64,000 nt of DNA, taken from the NCBI RefSeq assembly GCF_047872805.1, contig NZ_JBLQUK010000001.1, positions 248,001-312,000 of the forward strand, read 5' to 3'. Shown here one piece after another: positions 15,922-25,066 of the stretch; position 1 is the first letter of the stretch; every line of letters starts with the position of its first letter. The notes under the pieces are model-generated. The model was not told where the DNA came from, did not search any database, and saw only the letters and a list, made by a program, of their open reading frames with translations. Made by a program: the position numbers and the translations under genes. The stretch is from Erythrobacter sp047872805 (lineage in GTDB: Bacteria > Pseudomonadota > Alphaproteobacteria > Sphingomonadales > Sphingomonadaceae).

Positions 15922-17259
15922 ATGAAAATAGCCGCCTTGCTTCGCAGCGCCGCGCTTGTCACTGCCGTCGCGCTGATCCCTGCAACCACCGTCACCATGG
16001 CGCAGGTCGATGGCCGCGCGGGGCCGGAACTGGCCAAGGTGTTTGCAGTCTATCAGCGGATTCAGGCCAGCTATGTCGAGCCGGTCGATGATGAAGTGCT
16101 GGTGCGCGGCATGATCGACGGGATGCTGGCCGCCCTTGATCCGCATTCCGCCTATCTCGATGGCAGCGATCTTCAACGGCTTGAGACGATGATCGACGGT
16201 AATTATTCGGGATTGGGCCTGTCAGTCATTCTCGAAGAGGGCGCGGTCAAGGTGATCTCTCCGTTCAAGGGTAGTCCGGCGGATCAGATGGGGATCAAGG
16301 CGGGTGATTTTATCACGCATCTTGACGGCGATTTGATTTACGGCGGCGATCTGGACGATGCAGTGGCGCGGATGCGCGGCAAGGCGGGCACGTCGATCCG
16401 GCTGACCATTTTTCGCCCTGGCCGCGACGAACCGCTCGAACTGGACGTGACGCGCGGAGTGATTGAGCTTGAGCCGGTCACCTTTGAGCTTCAGCCGGGC
16501 AATATCGGGGTCATTTCAGTCAATGAATTTTCCGCCGATGTTGGCGCGGATGTTTACCGCGCTTGGGAAGCGATGAAGACCGAGGCGGCCGGCCGGATGG
16601 GCGGTCTGGTGCTCGATCTGCGCCGCAATCCGGGCGGTTCGCTGGATGAGGCGGTTGCCCTGTCTGATCTGTTCCTCGATTCCGGACGGATCGTGTCGCA
16701 GCGCGGAAGGGCGCGCGGCGAGACTATCCTTTACGATGCCGAAACCGTGTTTCGCGGCGATATGGCAGAAGGGATTCCGCTGATCGTGCTGATCGATGCA
16801 GGCTCAGCCTCGGCTTCGGAGATTGTCGCAGGCGCGTTGCAGGATCACCGCCGCGCGCTGATCATGGGTCAGCGCAGCTTTGGCAAGGGTTCGGTGCAAT
16901 CGCTGTTGCCGCTGGGCCCGGATGCCGCGCTCAAATTGACCACGGCGCGCTATTTCACGCCGTCGGGCAATTCGGTGCAGGAAGGCGGGATCAACCCGGA
17001 CATCCGCGTGCCGCAGTTGACCGACCCCGATTTCGCGCTGCGCGCCCGCTATCAAACGCGCGAATCCGATTTGCGCGGGCATCTGATCAACGAACTCGGG
17101 ATTGCTGATGAGGAGATGGAGGACGACAAGATCGACGATCCCCGCTTCCAATTGACCGCAGAGCAGCTTGAGGAACAGGGCGTCAAAGATTTTCAGCTGC
17201 ATTATGCGCTGGAAACCTTGCGCCGCACCACCGCCAGCTCTGTCGCGCTGCGGCGTTGA
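15922..17259 (+). CDS. ctpA: C-terminal processing protease, S41 family
   Basis: A signal peptide (MKIAALLRSAALVTAVALI) is followed by the helical N-part VYQRIQASYVEPVDD, a PDZ domain (YSGLGLSVILEEGAVKVI), and the S41 catalytic domain with Ser in GSASASEIVAGAL and Lys in GQRSFGKGSVQ. Such periplasmic Ser-Lys proteases trim C-termini of envelope proteins, including peptidoglycan hydrolases, fitting the location beside envC. The ATG at 15922 has AAGGAG about 15 bases upstream, rather far; upstream sequence in frame lacks a signal peptide. The 445 residues are typical. Confidence 0.92.
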   Translation: MKIAALLRSAALVTAVALIPATTVTMAQVDGRAGPELAKVFAVYQRIQASYVEPVDDEVLVRGMIDGMLAALDPHSAYLDGSDLQRLETMIDGNYSGLGLSVILEEGAVKVISPFKGSPADQMGIKAGDFITHLDGDLIYGGDLDDAVARMRGKAGTSIRLTIFRPGRDEPLELDVTRGVIELEPVTFELQPGNIGVISVNEFSADVGADVYRAWEAMKTEAAGRMGGLVLDLRRNPGGSLDEAVALSDLFLDSGRIVSQRGRARGETILYDAETVFRGDMAEGIPLIVLIDAGSASASEIVAGALQDHRRALIMGQRSFGKGSVQSLLPLGPDAALKLTTARYFTPSGNSVQEGGINPDIRVPQLTDPDFALRARYQTRESDLRGHLINELGIADEEMEDDKIDDPRFQLTAEQLEEQGVKDFQLHYALETLRRTTASSVALRR

Positions 17260-17283
17260 TCGGGTAATCTGTAAAGGTCTGGC

Positions 17284-17736
17284 ATGAACGGTTTGCAGCA
17301 AGCGCGCGCTTTGGCGCTGGCGATTCCGGCTGGGTTGCTGGCCGGGGCGTATATCGCGCAATATGGCTTGGGTCTGTTCCCATGCGAAATGTGCTGGTGG
17401 CAGCGCTGGCCGCATTTTGCCGCTATCGGATTGGCGATGCTTGCGTTTTTCATGGCTCCGCAGCGGGTATGGACGGCGCTGGCGGGGCTGGCGATCATCA
17501 CTTCGGGATTGATCGGCGGGTTTCATGCTGGCGTCGAATATGGCTGGTGGCAGGGCATCACCGGATGCGCCACCTTGCGATCCGCGATTGACGTGATGGA
17601 CGTTTCTGCCGCGCCGCTGGTGCGCTGCGATGTTGCCCCTTGGGACCTGTTTGGCGTGTCGCTGGCGGGTTGGAATTTCCTGATTTCCGGCATTGGCGGC
17701 GGAGCCATTGTGGCGCTGGCTGCGTATAGGAAGTAG
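17284..17736 (+). CDS. dsbB: Disulfide bond formation protein B family
   Basis: The 150-residue protein has four predicted membrane helices. The DsbB redox pairs are visible: CEMC in the first loop and a second pair, GCATL and VRCD, in the next periplasmic loop. It should pass electrons from DsbA to quinone. It is shorter than E. coli DsbB (176), as usual for alphaproteobacterial members. It lies 24 bases after ctpA and 24 before coq7, both on the same strand. Confidence 0.85.
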   Translation: MNGLQQARALALAIPAGLLAGAYIAQYGLGLFPCEMCWWQRWPHFAAIGLAMLAFFMAPQRVWTALAGLAIITSGLIGGFHAGVEYGWWQGITGCATLRSAIDVMDVSAAPLVRCDVAPWDLFGVSLAGWNFLISGIGGGAIVALAAYRK

Positions 17737-17760
17737 GCCGGAAACAGATTTCAGGAGCAG

Positions 17761-18285
17761 ATGATGGACAGGAATGAACTTCACCGCATGATCCGTGTGG
17801 ATCAGGCTGGCGAATTCGGCGCGACCCGGATTTACGCCGGACAGCTTGCAGTGATGGGTGACAGGGGCCCGCAATCTGCCGAAATCCGCCATATGGCACA
17901 GCAGGAAGAGGTGCACCGTGCGCGCTTTGACGAAGTGCTGGCCAAACGCGGAGTGCGCCCAACCGCGCTGCATCCGTTCTGGTCGGCAGCCGGCTATGCG
18001 CTGGGCGCAGGGACGGCGCTGCTTGGTCCGGAAGCGGCAATGGCCTGCACTGCTGCGGTCGAAGAAGAAATAGACCGGCATTATTCGCAGCAGCTCGACC
18101 GTCTGGCCGAAACCGGAGCGGAGCCGGAACTGGCCGATATGATCGCTGAATTCCGCGAGGAAGAACGCGAACACCGCGATGCCGCACTGGCGCATGGTGC
18201 GGAAAATGCGCCTGCCTATCCTTTGTTGGCGGGCGCGATCCGGCTTGGCTGCCGCCTTGCAATCAAGGTTAGTGAGCGGATTTAG
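17761..18285 (+). CDS. coq7: Demethoxyubiquinone hydroxylase, Coq7 family
   Basis: Coq7 hydroxylates 2-octaprenyl-3-methyl-6-methoxy-benzoquinol in ubiquinone synthesis. The di-iron carboxylate ligands are all present: GEFGATRIY, EEVHRARF, AVEEEIDRHY and EEREHRD, in a 174-residue protein of normal length. The start is ATG 17761 (or the next in-frame codon, also ATG). Its stop lies in the first arm of a 10-base-pair hairpin. Confidence 0.93.
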   Translation: MMDRNELHRMIRVDQAGEFGATRIYAGQLAVMGDRGPQSAEIRHMAQQEEVHRARFDEVLAKRGVRPTALHPFWSAAGYALGAGTALLGPEAAMACTAAVEEEIDRHYSQQLDRLAETGAEPELADMIAEFREEEREHRDAALAHGAENAPAYPLLAGAIRLGCRLAIKVSERI

Positions 18286-18309
18286 CGCCGCATCCTGCCA
18301 TGCGGCGCT
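18284..18309 (+). terminator. Hairpin at the coq7 stop, no U-run
   Basis: AGCGCCGCAT (18284-18293) pairs perfectly with ATGCGGCGCT (18300-18309) around CCTGCC. It overlaps the coq7 stop codon. The sequence after it is GCGCCCCC, so it is either a weak or factor-assisted terminator or an mRNA 3'-end stabiliser. Confidence 0.5.
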
Positions 18310-18397
18310 GCGCCCCCTTCAGAAGCGGTTCACCGCCTGCTATTTAAAGCAGACACAGAATTCGGCGCATTTGTTCGCGCTATCGAGAGGAAACATC

Positions 18398-18973
18398 ATG
18401 GTTCACCCGTTGCACATTGCGCCTTTCGCTCTGGCCGCCGCATTCGCTTTTGCTGCCCCCGCTGCGGCACAGAATCAGGGCGGCGACCGGGTCAATATGG
18501 TCATCGCCTACAGCGAGGATGAATGCCCGCAGCCGACCACAGCCGATGAGATTGTGGTCTGCGAAATCCTGGTCGAGGCCGATCGTTACCGCATTCCGCA
18601 AAACCTGCGGCAAAGCGATTCGCCCGAAAATATCTCGCACGCACGCAAGGTCGAGAGCATCCGCTATATTGGTGCGTTTGGCACCCTGTCCTGCGATCCG
18701 GCAGGCGCGGGCGGGTTCACCGGCTGCACCGAACAATTCATCGACCGCGCCTATGCCGAACGCGAAGGGGCAGAAAGCGTCCGCTTTGGCCAATTGATCG
18801 AAGCCGCCCGGCAAGAACGGCTTTCGACCATCGACAGCACTGCCGCCGCCGAGCAGTCGCGCGTCGAACAGATTGAGCGTGAATATCTCGAACGGCTGGA
18901 GCGCGAGCGCGACGGCCCGCTGCCCGGCGAAGGCGAATTGCCCAGCGTCGTTACCCCTGACCCCGGCGAATAA
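18398..18973 (+). CDS. Exported protein of unknown function
   Basis: I do not recognise this 191-residue protein. It has a signal peptide (FALAAAFAFAAPAAAQ, cleavage after AAAQ expected), then a region with paired cysteines (YSEDECPQP, DEIVVCEILV, LSCDPAGAGGFTGCTEQF) and a charged C-terminal helix rich in Glu and Arg followed by a Pro-rich end. The four cysteines suggest two disulfides in the periplasm, and dsbB lies two genes upstream. AGAGG precedes the ATG at 18398 by 7 bases, supporting the start. It is flanked by hairpins and seems transcribed alone. Confidence 0.75.
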   Translation: MVHPLHIAPFALAAAFAFAAPAAAQNQGGDRVNMVIAYSEDECPQPTTADEIVVCEILVEADRYRIPQNLRQSDSPENISHARKVESIRYIGAFGTLSCDPAGAGGFTGCTEQFIDRAYAEREGAESVRFGQLIEAARQERLSTIDSTAAAEQSRVEQIEREYLERLERERDGPLPGEGELPSVVTPDPGE

Positions 18974-18992
18974 ATCCATCTGAGGCATGGCG

Positions 18993-19026
18993 AATGCGGC
19001 GGAACGGTCATTATAACCGCCGCATT
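18993..19026 (+). terminator. Hairpin between the exported protein and wecB
   Basis: AATGCGGCGG (18993-19002) pairs perfectly with CCGCCGCATT (19017-19026) around a 14-base AT-rich loop. It lies 20 bases after the upstream stop. No T-run follows on either strand, so termination is uncertain; it marks the boundary of the polysaccharide locus. Confidence 0.5.
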
Positions 19027-19116
19027 AACCCTTCCCCCACCGATCCCTGTTAGCGCGCTGCCATACGCCGTCGCTGCTGCGCCGTTCTCCGGCGTGGCAC
19101 ATGGAATTGAAAGCGC

Positions 19117-20271
19117 ATGGGAAAACCGATCAAGACGCTCCTGATTTTCGGCACCCGCCCCGAAGCCATCAAGATGGCTCCGGTGGTCAAGGCGTTGCAG
19201 GCCGATACGCGCTTCGAAGCGAGGGTTTGCGTGACCGCGCAGCACCGGCAAATGCTCGATCAGGTGTTGGCGCTGTTCGAAATTGTCCCCGATCACGATC
19301 TCGACCTGATGCGGCCGGGTCAGGGCCTGTATGAGATTACCGGCGGGGTGTTGACCGGGCTAAAGCCGGTGCTGGAGGCGGAACGGCCCGATCTGGTGTT
19401 GGTCCACGGTGATACGACCACGACGCTGGCAGCCTCGCTCGCCGCCCATTACGCGCGCATTCCGGTCGGCCATGTCGAGGCAGGGCTGCGCACCGGCGAC
19501 ATCTATTCCCCCTGGCCCGAGGAGATCAATCGCAAGGTCGCTGGCACCATTGCACGGCTGCATTTTGCCCCGACCGAGGGCGCGCGCGCGCATCTCTTGG
19601 CCGAAAATGTGCCTGCGGATCATATCACAGTGACCGGCAACACGGTGATCGACGCCCTGCTCGATGTGGTCGGCAAACTTGACCGCGACCCTGAACAAAC
19701 CCGCGCGCTGGACACCGTTCTTGGACTTGATCCGAACAAGCGGGTGGTGCTGGTCACGGGCCACCGCCGCGAAAGTTTTGGCGGAGGGTTTGAACGGATT
19801 TGCGATGCGCTGACCGCTCTGGCGCAGCGCGGCGACACGCAGATTGTCTATCCGGTGCATCTCAATCCCAATGTAAAAGGCCCGGTCGAACAGCGGCTGG
19901 GCGCGCTGGACACGGTCAGATTGATCGCACCGCAGGATTATCTCCCGTTTGTCCATCTGATGCGCCGCGCCGACATCATCCTGACCGATTCGGGCGGGGT
20001 GCAGGAAGAGGCGCCTTCGCTCGGCAAGCCAGTGCTGGTGATGCGCGACACCACCGAACGTCCCGAGGCGGTGAGCGCGGGCACGGTCCGGCTGGTGGGG
20101 ACCGACAGCAATCTGATTGTGCGCGAGGCCAGCGCCTTGCTTGATGATACCGCGGCCTATGCGGCGATGGCACAGGCACACAATCCCTATGGCGATGGCC
20201 GGGCCGCTGGCCGGATCAGCGACGCCATCGTGCAGTTCTTTGACGGCCCTTCGGCGGGCAGCAATCGGTGA
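19117..20271 (+). CDS. wecB: UDP-N-acetylglucosamine 2-epimerase (non-hydrolysing)
   Basis: WecB interconverts UDP-GlcNAc and UDP-ManNAc. Diagnostic stretches are GTRPEAIKMAPV near the N-terminus, HGDTTTTLAASLAAHY, GHVEAGLRTGDIYSPWPEE, GHRRESFGGGF and TDSGGVQEEAPSLGKPVL. The 384 residues are normal. The next gene, 4 bases on, oxidises UDP-ManNAc, so the pair makes UDP-ManNAcA for a surface polysaccharide. It is distinct from the hydrolysing NeuC-like enzyme at 33.5 kb. Confidence 0.94.
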   Translation: MGKPIKTLLIFGTRPEAIKMAPVVKALQADTRFEARVCVTAQHRQMLDQVLALFEIVPDHDLDLMRPGQGLYEITGGVLTGLKPVLEAERPDLVLVHGDTTTTLAASLAAHYARIPVGHVEAGLRTGDIYSPWPEEINRKVAGTIARLHFAPTEGARAHLLAENVPADHITVTGNTVIDALLDVVGKLDRDPEQTRALDTVLGLDPNKRVVLVTGHRRESFGGGFERICDALTALAQRGDTQIVYPVHLNPNVKGPVEQRLGALDTVRLIAPQDYLPFVHLMRRADIILTDSGGVQEEAPSLGKPVLVMRDTTERPEAVSAGTVRLVGTDSNLIVREASALLDDTAAYAAMAQAHNPYGDGRAAGRISDAIVQFFDGPSAGSNR

Positions 20272-20275
20272 GATC

Positions 20276-21583
20276 ATGAGAAAACCCATCACCAAGGTTT
20301 CGGTCATCGGGCTCGGCTATATCGGACTGCCGACCGCGGCCATGTTTGCCTCGCGCAAGATCGAAGTCGTCGGCGTCGATGTGAACGCGCACACGGTGGA
20401 CACGATCAATCGCGGCGAAATTCACATTATCGAACCCGATCTCGATATGGTTGTGAGCGCAGCGGTGACCAAGGGATATCTGCGCGCCGTCACTGTTCCC
20501 GAACCCGCCGATGCGTTTCTGATCGCGGTGCCAACCCCCTTCACCGGCGATGACCATGCCCCCGATCTGTCCTATATCCACGCCGCCTGCACCGCGATTG
20601 CGCCGGTTTTGAAGCGCGGCGATCTGGTGATCCTCGAATCGACTTCACCGGTGGGCGCGACTGAGGCGATGGCGGGTTGGCTGGCAGAGGCGCGCCGCGA
20701 CCTCAGCTTTCCGCAGCAGGCAGGCGAGGATGCCGATATCCGCATCGCGCATTGCCCTGAACGGGTGTTACCGGGCAAAGTGATGCAGGAACTGATCTCC
20801 AACGACAGGGTCATCGGAGGCATGACGCCGCGTTGTTCGGCCAAGGCGGCGGCGCTCTATAAATTGTTTGTGACGGGCGACTGCGTCATCGCATCGGGGC
20901 CGCGTGCGGCAGAAATGGCCAAGCTGACCGAGAACAGTTTCCGCGACGTCAACATCGCTTTTGCCAATGAATTGTCGCTGATCTGCGACGAACTGGACAT
21001 CAATGTGTGGGAATTGATCGCGCTGGCGAACCGCCACCCGCGCGTCAATATCCTGCAACCCGGTCCGGGGGTGGGCGGGCATTGCATCGCGGTTGATCCC
21101 TGGTTCATCGTATCCAGTGCGCCTGCTGTCTCGCCGCTGATTCAGGCTGCGCGCGGGGTCAATTCGGCCAAGCCGGAATGGGTGCTGGAGCAGATCAAGG
21201 CGGCGCTCGGTGCGCATCTGGCCGCGCATCCGGCCAAGTCCGCATCCGAGGTCGAAATCGCCGTTTACGGTCTGACCTTCAAGCCCGATATTGACGATTT
21301 GCGCGAAAGCCCCGCGCTCGAAATTGCGAAGGAACTGGCCCAGTGGCACGCCGGGCCCTTGGCGGTGGTGGAGCCCAATATCGAGGCGCTGCCCACATCG
21401 CTAAACGCGGCGCGGCTGGTGCCTTTCGCCGAAGCTGCGCGGGCCGATATTCACGTGATGCTGGTCGATCACCAGATGTTCAAAGGCAGCACCCGGCCGC
21501 AGGGAGAGATTGTCGATACGCGCGGAATCTGGGAAACGCCGCCAGCGATTTACAGCTTCGTCGACCGTAGGTTAGCCGGTTAG
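20276..21583 (+). CDS. wecC: UDP-N-acetyl-D-mannosamine dehydrogenase
   Basis: This UDP-sugar 6-dehydrogenase (435 residues) has the NAD site VSVIGLGYIGLPTAA, the central PTPFTGDDHAPDLSYI, AEMAKLTENSFRDVNIAFANEL, the catalytic-cysteine motif GVGGHCIAVDPWF and the UDP-binding end YGLTFKPDIDDLRESP. The combination, with PTPF and the adjacent wecB, identifies WecC over UDP-glucose dehydrogenase. It converts UDP-ManNAc to UDP-ManNAcA with two NAD. The ATG at 20276 is preferred to the open frame reaching back into wecB. The stop overlaps the stop of the converging epimerase gene by 4 bases. Confidence 0.92.
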   Translation: MRKPITKVSVIGLGYIGLPTAAMFASRKIEVVGVDVNAHTVDTINRGEIHIIEPDLDMVVSAAVTKGYLRAVTVPEPADAFLIAVPTPFTGDDHAPDLSYIHAACTAIAPVLKRGDLVILESTSPVGATEAMAGWLAEARRDLSFPQQAGEDADIRIAHCPERVLPGKVMQELISNDRVIGGMTPRCSAKAAALYKLFVTGDCVIASGPRAAEMAKLTENSFRDVNIAFANELSLICDELDINVWELIALANRHPRVNILQPGPGVGGHCIAVDPWFIVSSAPAVSPLIQAARGVNSAKPEWVLEQIKAALGAHLAAHPAKSASEVEIAVYGLTFKPDIDDLRESPALEIAKELAQWHAGPLAVVEPNIEALPTSLNAARLVPFAEAARADIHVMLVDHQMFKGSTRPQGEIVDTRGIWETPPAIYSFVDRRLAG

Positions 21584-22593
21584 ACTTGGTAATAGTCGCG
21601 GTACCAGGCGACAAATTGGCGGATCCCCTCGCGCACGCCGGTTTGCGGAGCATAGCCGGTTAATTCGCGCAGCAGGCTCGCATCGGCCCAGGTCGCGGGC
21701 ACATCGCCTTTTTGCATTGGCATGAGATTGAGCACCGCCTCGCGCCCGCATTCGGCTTCGATCGCGGAGACGAAATCCATCAGCCGCACCTTGTCATTGT
21801 TGCCAATATTCACCACTCGCCACGGCGCGGCGGGGGACAACGAATCCCACGCGGGTATATCGTCCGGGCTTTCAGGCCGCACCGGCGCGGCGTCGATCAA
21901 CAGCCGAATGGCGCGCACCAGATCGCTGACAAAAGTGAAATCGCGGAACATTTCGCCGTGATTGTAAATATCGATGGGCGTCCCTTCGAGGATCCCGCGG
22001 GTGAATTTGAACAGCGCCATATCGGGCCGGCCCCACGGCCCATAGACGGTGAAGAACCGGAACATGGTGACCGGCAAGTCCCACAGATGGGCATAGGAAT
22101 GCGCCATCGCCTCATTCGCTTTCTTGGTCGCAGCATACAGCGTCAGCGGCGTGTCGCATTTCTGCGTCTCGGCAAAGGGCATGTCGGTGTTCGCGCCGTA
22201 AACCGAGCTGGTCGACGCCATCAGCAAGTGACCCACGCCCAGCTCGCGCGCGCATTCCATCACGTTGAAGGTTCCCACCAGATTGGCATCGACATAGGCG
22301 CGCGGGTTTTCGAGACTGTAGCGCACCCCCGCCTGCGCCGCGAGGTGAACGATCACATCGGGCTGTGTCTCGATCGTCAGCGCATGCAATGCCTCGAAAT
22401 CTTCGAGCATCCCGGTAGTGCATTGAAAATGCGGGTGTTGCAGCAGCATCTGATGCCGCCGCTGTTTCAACCGGACGTCGTAATAATCGGTCATCCCGTC
22501 ATAACCGACGACCCGAAACCCTTCCTCCAGCAAAAGCTGAGCAAGGTGGTACCCGATGAACCCGGCCGTCCCGGTGATGAAAACTGTCCGCAC
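21580..22593 (-). CDS. NAD-dependent epimerase, UDP-glucuronate 4-epimerase type
   Basis: This short-chain epimerase opens with RTVFITGTAGFIGYHLAQ, then DYYDVRLKQRRHQ, which is typical of the LspL/Cap1J UDP-glucuronate 4-epimerases that make UDP-galacturonate. The catalytic set is STSSVYGANTDMP with Ser and the YAATKKANE Tyr/Lys pair. A GTG at 22593 with AGGAG 5 bases upstream gives the family-like start; ATG at 22608 is the alternative and lacks a strong Shine-Dalgarno. The 337-residue product is of usual size. It converges with wecC and probably serves the same glycan. The substrate could also be another UDP-uronic acid. Confidence 0.82.
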   Translation of the reverse strand: MRTVFITGTAGFIGYHLAQLLLEEGFRVVGYDGMTDYYDVRLKQRRHQMLLQHPHFQCTTGMLEDFEALHALTIETQPDVIVHLAAQAGVRYSLENPRAYVDANLVGTFNVMECARELGVGHLLMASTSSVYGANTDMPFAETQKCDTPLTLYAATKKANEAMAHSYAHLWDLPVTMFRFFTVYGPWGRPDMALFKFTRGILEGTPIDIYNHGEMFRDFTFVSDLVRAIRLLIDAAPVRPESPDDIPAWDSLSPAAPWRVVNIGNNDKVRLMDFVSAIEAECGREAVLNLMPMQKGDVPATWADASLLRELTGYAPQTGVREGIRQFVAWYRDYYQV

Positions 22594-22764
22594 TCGCTCT
22601 CCTGCCATTTGACCTGTTATCTTGCCAATCAACCTGCCCGGATACCACTGATCCGGAGCCAGTAGCCCTTTCCTATCACAGATGGCAAAGCTAAGTCGGC
22701 GGGGCACAGCCTTTTGCATTAGTGCGATGCGCAACGGTCCCTGATTTTACAACGATGTGAGCAA

Positions 22765-23934
22765 GTGATCCGGTCTAAACCCACCATTTTGTGCGCAGCT
22801 TACGGTGGAGGCCATGTGAACACATGCCTCCCTGTCGCGCAGGAATTGCATGCAAAAGGCTGGGATGTTCATTTCCTCGCGCTGACGACCGCTTACACCA
22901 AAGTTGCTGCTTCCGGCTTCACCGTCTGGCAGGCCGCAGACCTTGTTCACGCCGACGAAGCGGAGATTATCGAGTTGGGGGCGGCTATCGCGGGGAATGT
23001 GACACCAGGCGGCCCGGTGTCAGTCAATGAAACCTATGCATATCACGGACTTGGCTATTTTGCTCTGGTGGCAGAGCATGGATCGGACAAGGCAAAGGCG
23101 CTTTATCGAGCGCACGGCCGTGCCGCTTTTGCGCATGGCGAAATGGCGGCGAGGCTGCTTGATATTGTGCAGCCCGATATCGTTATGACCACGAATTCGC
23201 CCCGCGCGGAAAAGGCGTTGATCGATGGTGCGCAATCGCGCGGTATTGCGGCGGCTGTGCTGAATGATACGCTGGCGAGCGCATCGAACCACTGGCTGCA
23301 TCAGCCCCATTACGCTGATCGCATCTGCGTGCTTAGCGAGGCGGTACGAACCATCCTGATCCAGTCTGGCCATGCTCCAGGCAAAGTGGTCGTAACGGGG
23401 AACCCTGCGTTTGACGCAATGGCTGACCTTCGTATTCGTCGAGATCAGATCGGGTTCAGGGGAGTTCGCACAATACTCTACGCCTCTCAACCGCTTCCGC
23501 CTGAAGATGCGCAGCACAAAGAGCAGGTGATGGCCCAATTGCGCCTGATAGCTGCGGATCGAGCCGACCTGAAACTGCGAATTCGCTTACATCCGAACGA
23601 GGTAGAGGCGGACGCAGTTGGTCCGGAAATCTCCGCAGGCACTTCGCTGGCAGAGGATTTGTTGGCCTGCGACGTGGTGGTCACACATGGATCGACAGTC
23701 GGCATCGAAGCGGCGCTCGCAGGTATTCCGGTCGTCTTGCAAAAAGGCACAACCATTGCAGAGCTTTGCCGGTTTGAGGATTATGGCATTGCCATGGCCA
23801 ATGAACACGTTACCGGGCTGGAAATGGTTATCGACCGCGCCTTGGCGCTGGGGGTCGCATCCCAGTTTTCGATGCCTGAAAACAGTATTGGCAATATTAT
23901 TGCCGTGCTCGAGGAGATGATCGATCAAGCCTAA
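22765..23934 (+). CDS. GT-B-fold glycosyltransferase-like protein, substrate unknown
   Basis: The 389-residue protein starts with GTG and reads TILCAAYGGGHVNTCLPVAQELH, a glycosyltransferase-B N-terminal glycine-rich loop. The C-terminal half has RIRLHPNEVE and VVTHGSTVGIEAALAGIPVVLQKG. An HP motif plus an S/T-rich loop recall the C-terminal domain of capsule Kdo- and sialyltransferases and of CDP-glycerol transferases. It is the first gene of the nonulosonate operon, so transfer of the nonulosonic acid or of a neighbouring sugar is plausible, but no family was firmly recognised. It overlaps the next gene by 11 bases if that starts at 23924. Confidence 0.6.
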   Translation: MIRSKPTILCAAYGGGHVNTCLPVAQELHAKGWDVHFLALTTAYTKVAASGFTVWQAADLVHADEAEIIELGAAIAGNVTPGGPVSVNETYAYHGLGYFALVAEHGSDKAKALYRAHGRAAFAHGEMAARLLDIVQPDIVMTTNSPRAEKALIDGAQSRGIAAAVLNDTLASASNHWLHQPHYADRICVLSEAVRTILIQSGHAPGKVVVTGNPAFDAMADLRIRRDQIGFRGVRTILYASQPLPPEDAQHKEQVMAQLRLIAADRADLKLRIRLHPNEVEADAVGPEISAGTSLAEDLLACDVVVTHGSTVGIEAALAGIPVVLQKGTTIAELCRFEDYGIAMANEHVTGLEMVIDRALALGVASQFSMPENSIGNIIAVLEEMIDQA

Positions 23935-25015
23935 GCGCGTCTTGCTGACGCGGTCCGATGTGCGTTTGGCCGGACCGGGGGTGTTGATGTTTGGCGTTGC
24001 TGGCGCTTTGCGTGAGCGTGGCTGGCACGTCGAAATCGCGGTTGGCAGCGATGCGATGATCGATAGGTTCACATCGGCCGATTTCCCGGTCCATATTGTC
24101 CCTGGCCTGAATCTGGGTGATCGCTCTCCCATTAGCATGGGCAAAGGCGCGGTCGCCATGCGCCGCATCGTTCGCCAGAACGGGATATCTGTACTGCACA
24201 GCTTTAACGCGCAGGCCGGGCTGCTGGGCTGGGCCGCGACACGCGGCTTCGGGGTCAAAGTGGTGAATACGGTGCTGGGGGCTGGCAAGGAGGCGCTGCT
24301 GAGGCTCATGCCGTTTCACCTGATCGCTGTATCTGATTTTGTGAAACGTGATCTGATTGCGCATGGTGTCCCCGAAGGCCGGATCACAACGGTCCATAAC
24401 GGCGTTCTCACATCCGCACATTTGCTGGCGGGCAAGGAGCAGTTTGAGGCGCTCTGGCAGAGCCGGCGCAAGGACAAAGTGTTCCGGATTGCCGGAATCG
24501 CCATGATGAATGGTGACAAGGGTCAGCGCGCCTCGATTCAGGCATTTGCCGCACTTGCCGCGCTTGAACCCCAAAAGGAACTGGAATTGGTCCTGATCGG
24601 TGACGGGAGCCGGCGGGCGGCGCTGGAAGCTCTTGCGGAAAGTTCCGGCGTGGGTGACAGGGTGAGGTTTGCAGGGGCACTGAACGATGTTTTCCCGGAA
24701 CTGGACCGGGCGCACGTCTTTCTGCACCTTTCGCCGCAAGAGACATTTGGTATCGTTCTGGCCGAAGCACAGGCTAGGGGCTTGCCAGCGGTTTCCTTTG
24801 CGATCGGCGGCATCCCGGAGGTTGTTCTTGATTTAGAGGGTGGTGTTCTCTTGCCCTTGGGCGAGATTGGCAAGGTCGCCCACGCACTGCATGACTTGAG
24901 TTGTGATCTCGACACCTGCGAAACTATGGGTTGGCACGGGCTGGAGCGCACCCGCCGCCTGTTTATGCGCGACACTCTGGGCGCACGAACAGAGGCTGTT
25001 TATGCTGCACTGTGA
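23924..25015 (+). CDS. Glycosyltransferase family 4, start codon uncertain
   Basis: The product is a GT4 enzyme: KRVLLTRSDVRLAGPGVLMF at the N-terminus, HSFNAQAG, VHNGV in the linker, VLIGDGSRRAALE and the donor-binding PQETFGIVLAEAQARGLP. It should add a sugar to a lipid-linked glycan at the inner membrane. The first beta strand (KPKRVLLT) needs translation from about 23924, where the codon is ATC with GAGGAG 7 bases upstream; the first standard start in frame is TTG at 23942, which has no Shine-Dalgarno and would remove half the strand. A stop lies in frame at 23918. Either way it is coupled to the preceding gene. Confidence 0.8.
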   Translation: MKPKRVLLTRSDVRLAGPGVLMFGVAGALRERGWHVEIAVGSDAMIDRFTSADFPVHIVPGLNLGDRSPISMGKGAVAMRRIVRQNGISVLHSFNAQAGLLGWAATRGFGVKVVNTVLGAGKEALLRLMPFHLIAVSDFVKRDLIAHGVPEGRITTVHNGVLTSAHLLAGKEQFEALWQSRRKDKVFRIAGIAMMNGDKGQRASIQAFAALAALEPQKELELVLIGDGSRRAALEALAESSGVGDRVRFAGALNDVFPELDRAHVFLHLSPQETFGIVLAEAQARGLPAVSFAIGGIPEVVLDLEGGVLLPLGEIGKVAHALHDLSCDLDTCETMGWHGLERTRRLFMRDTLGARTEAVYAAL

Positions 25016-25066
25016 TGCGCCTACGCCAAGCCGTGACGATTTTTGGGGCGCCAGTGTTGCGCAGCA

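Noticed and set aside
16804..18195. 463-codon open frame on the minus strand
   Set aside because: Antisense to ctpA, dsbB and coq7, all with catalytic motifs; long shadow frames are expected at this GC content.
21712..22665. 317-codon open frame on the plus strand
   Set aside because: Antisense to the UDP-glucuronate-type epimerase, which carries the Gly-rich NAD site and catalytic Tyr/Lys.
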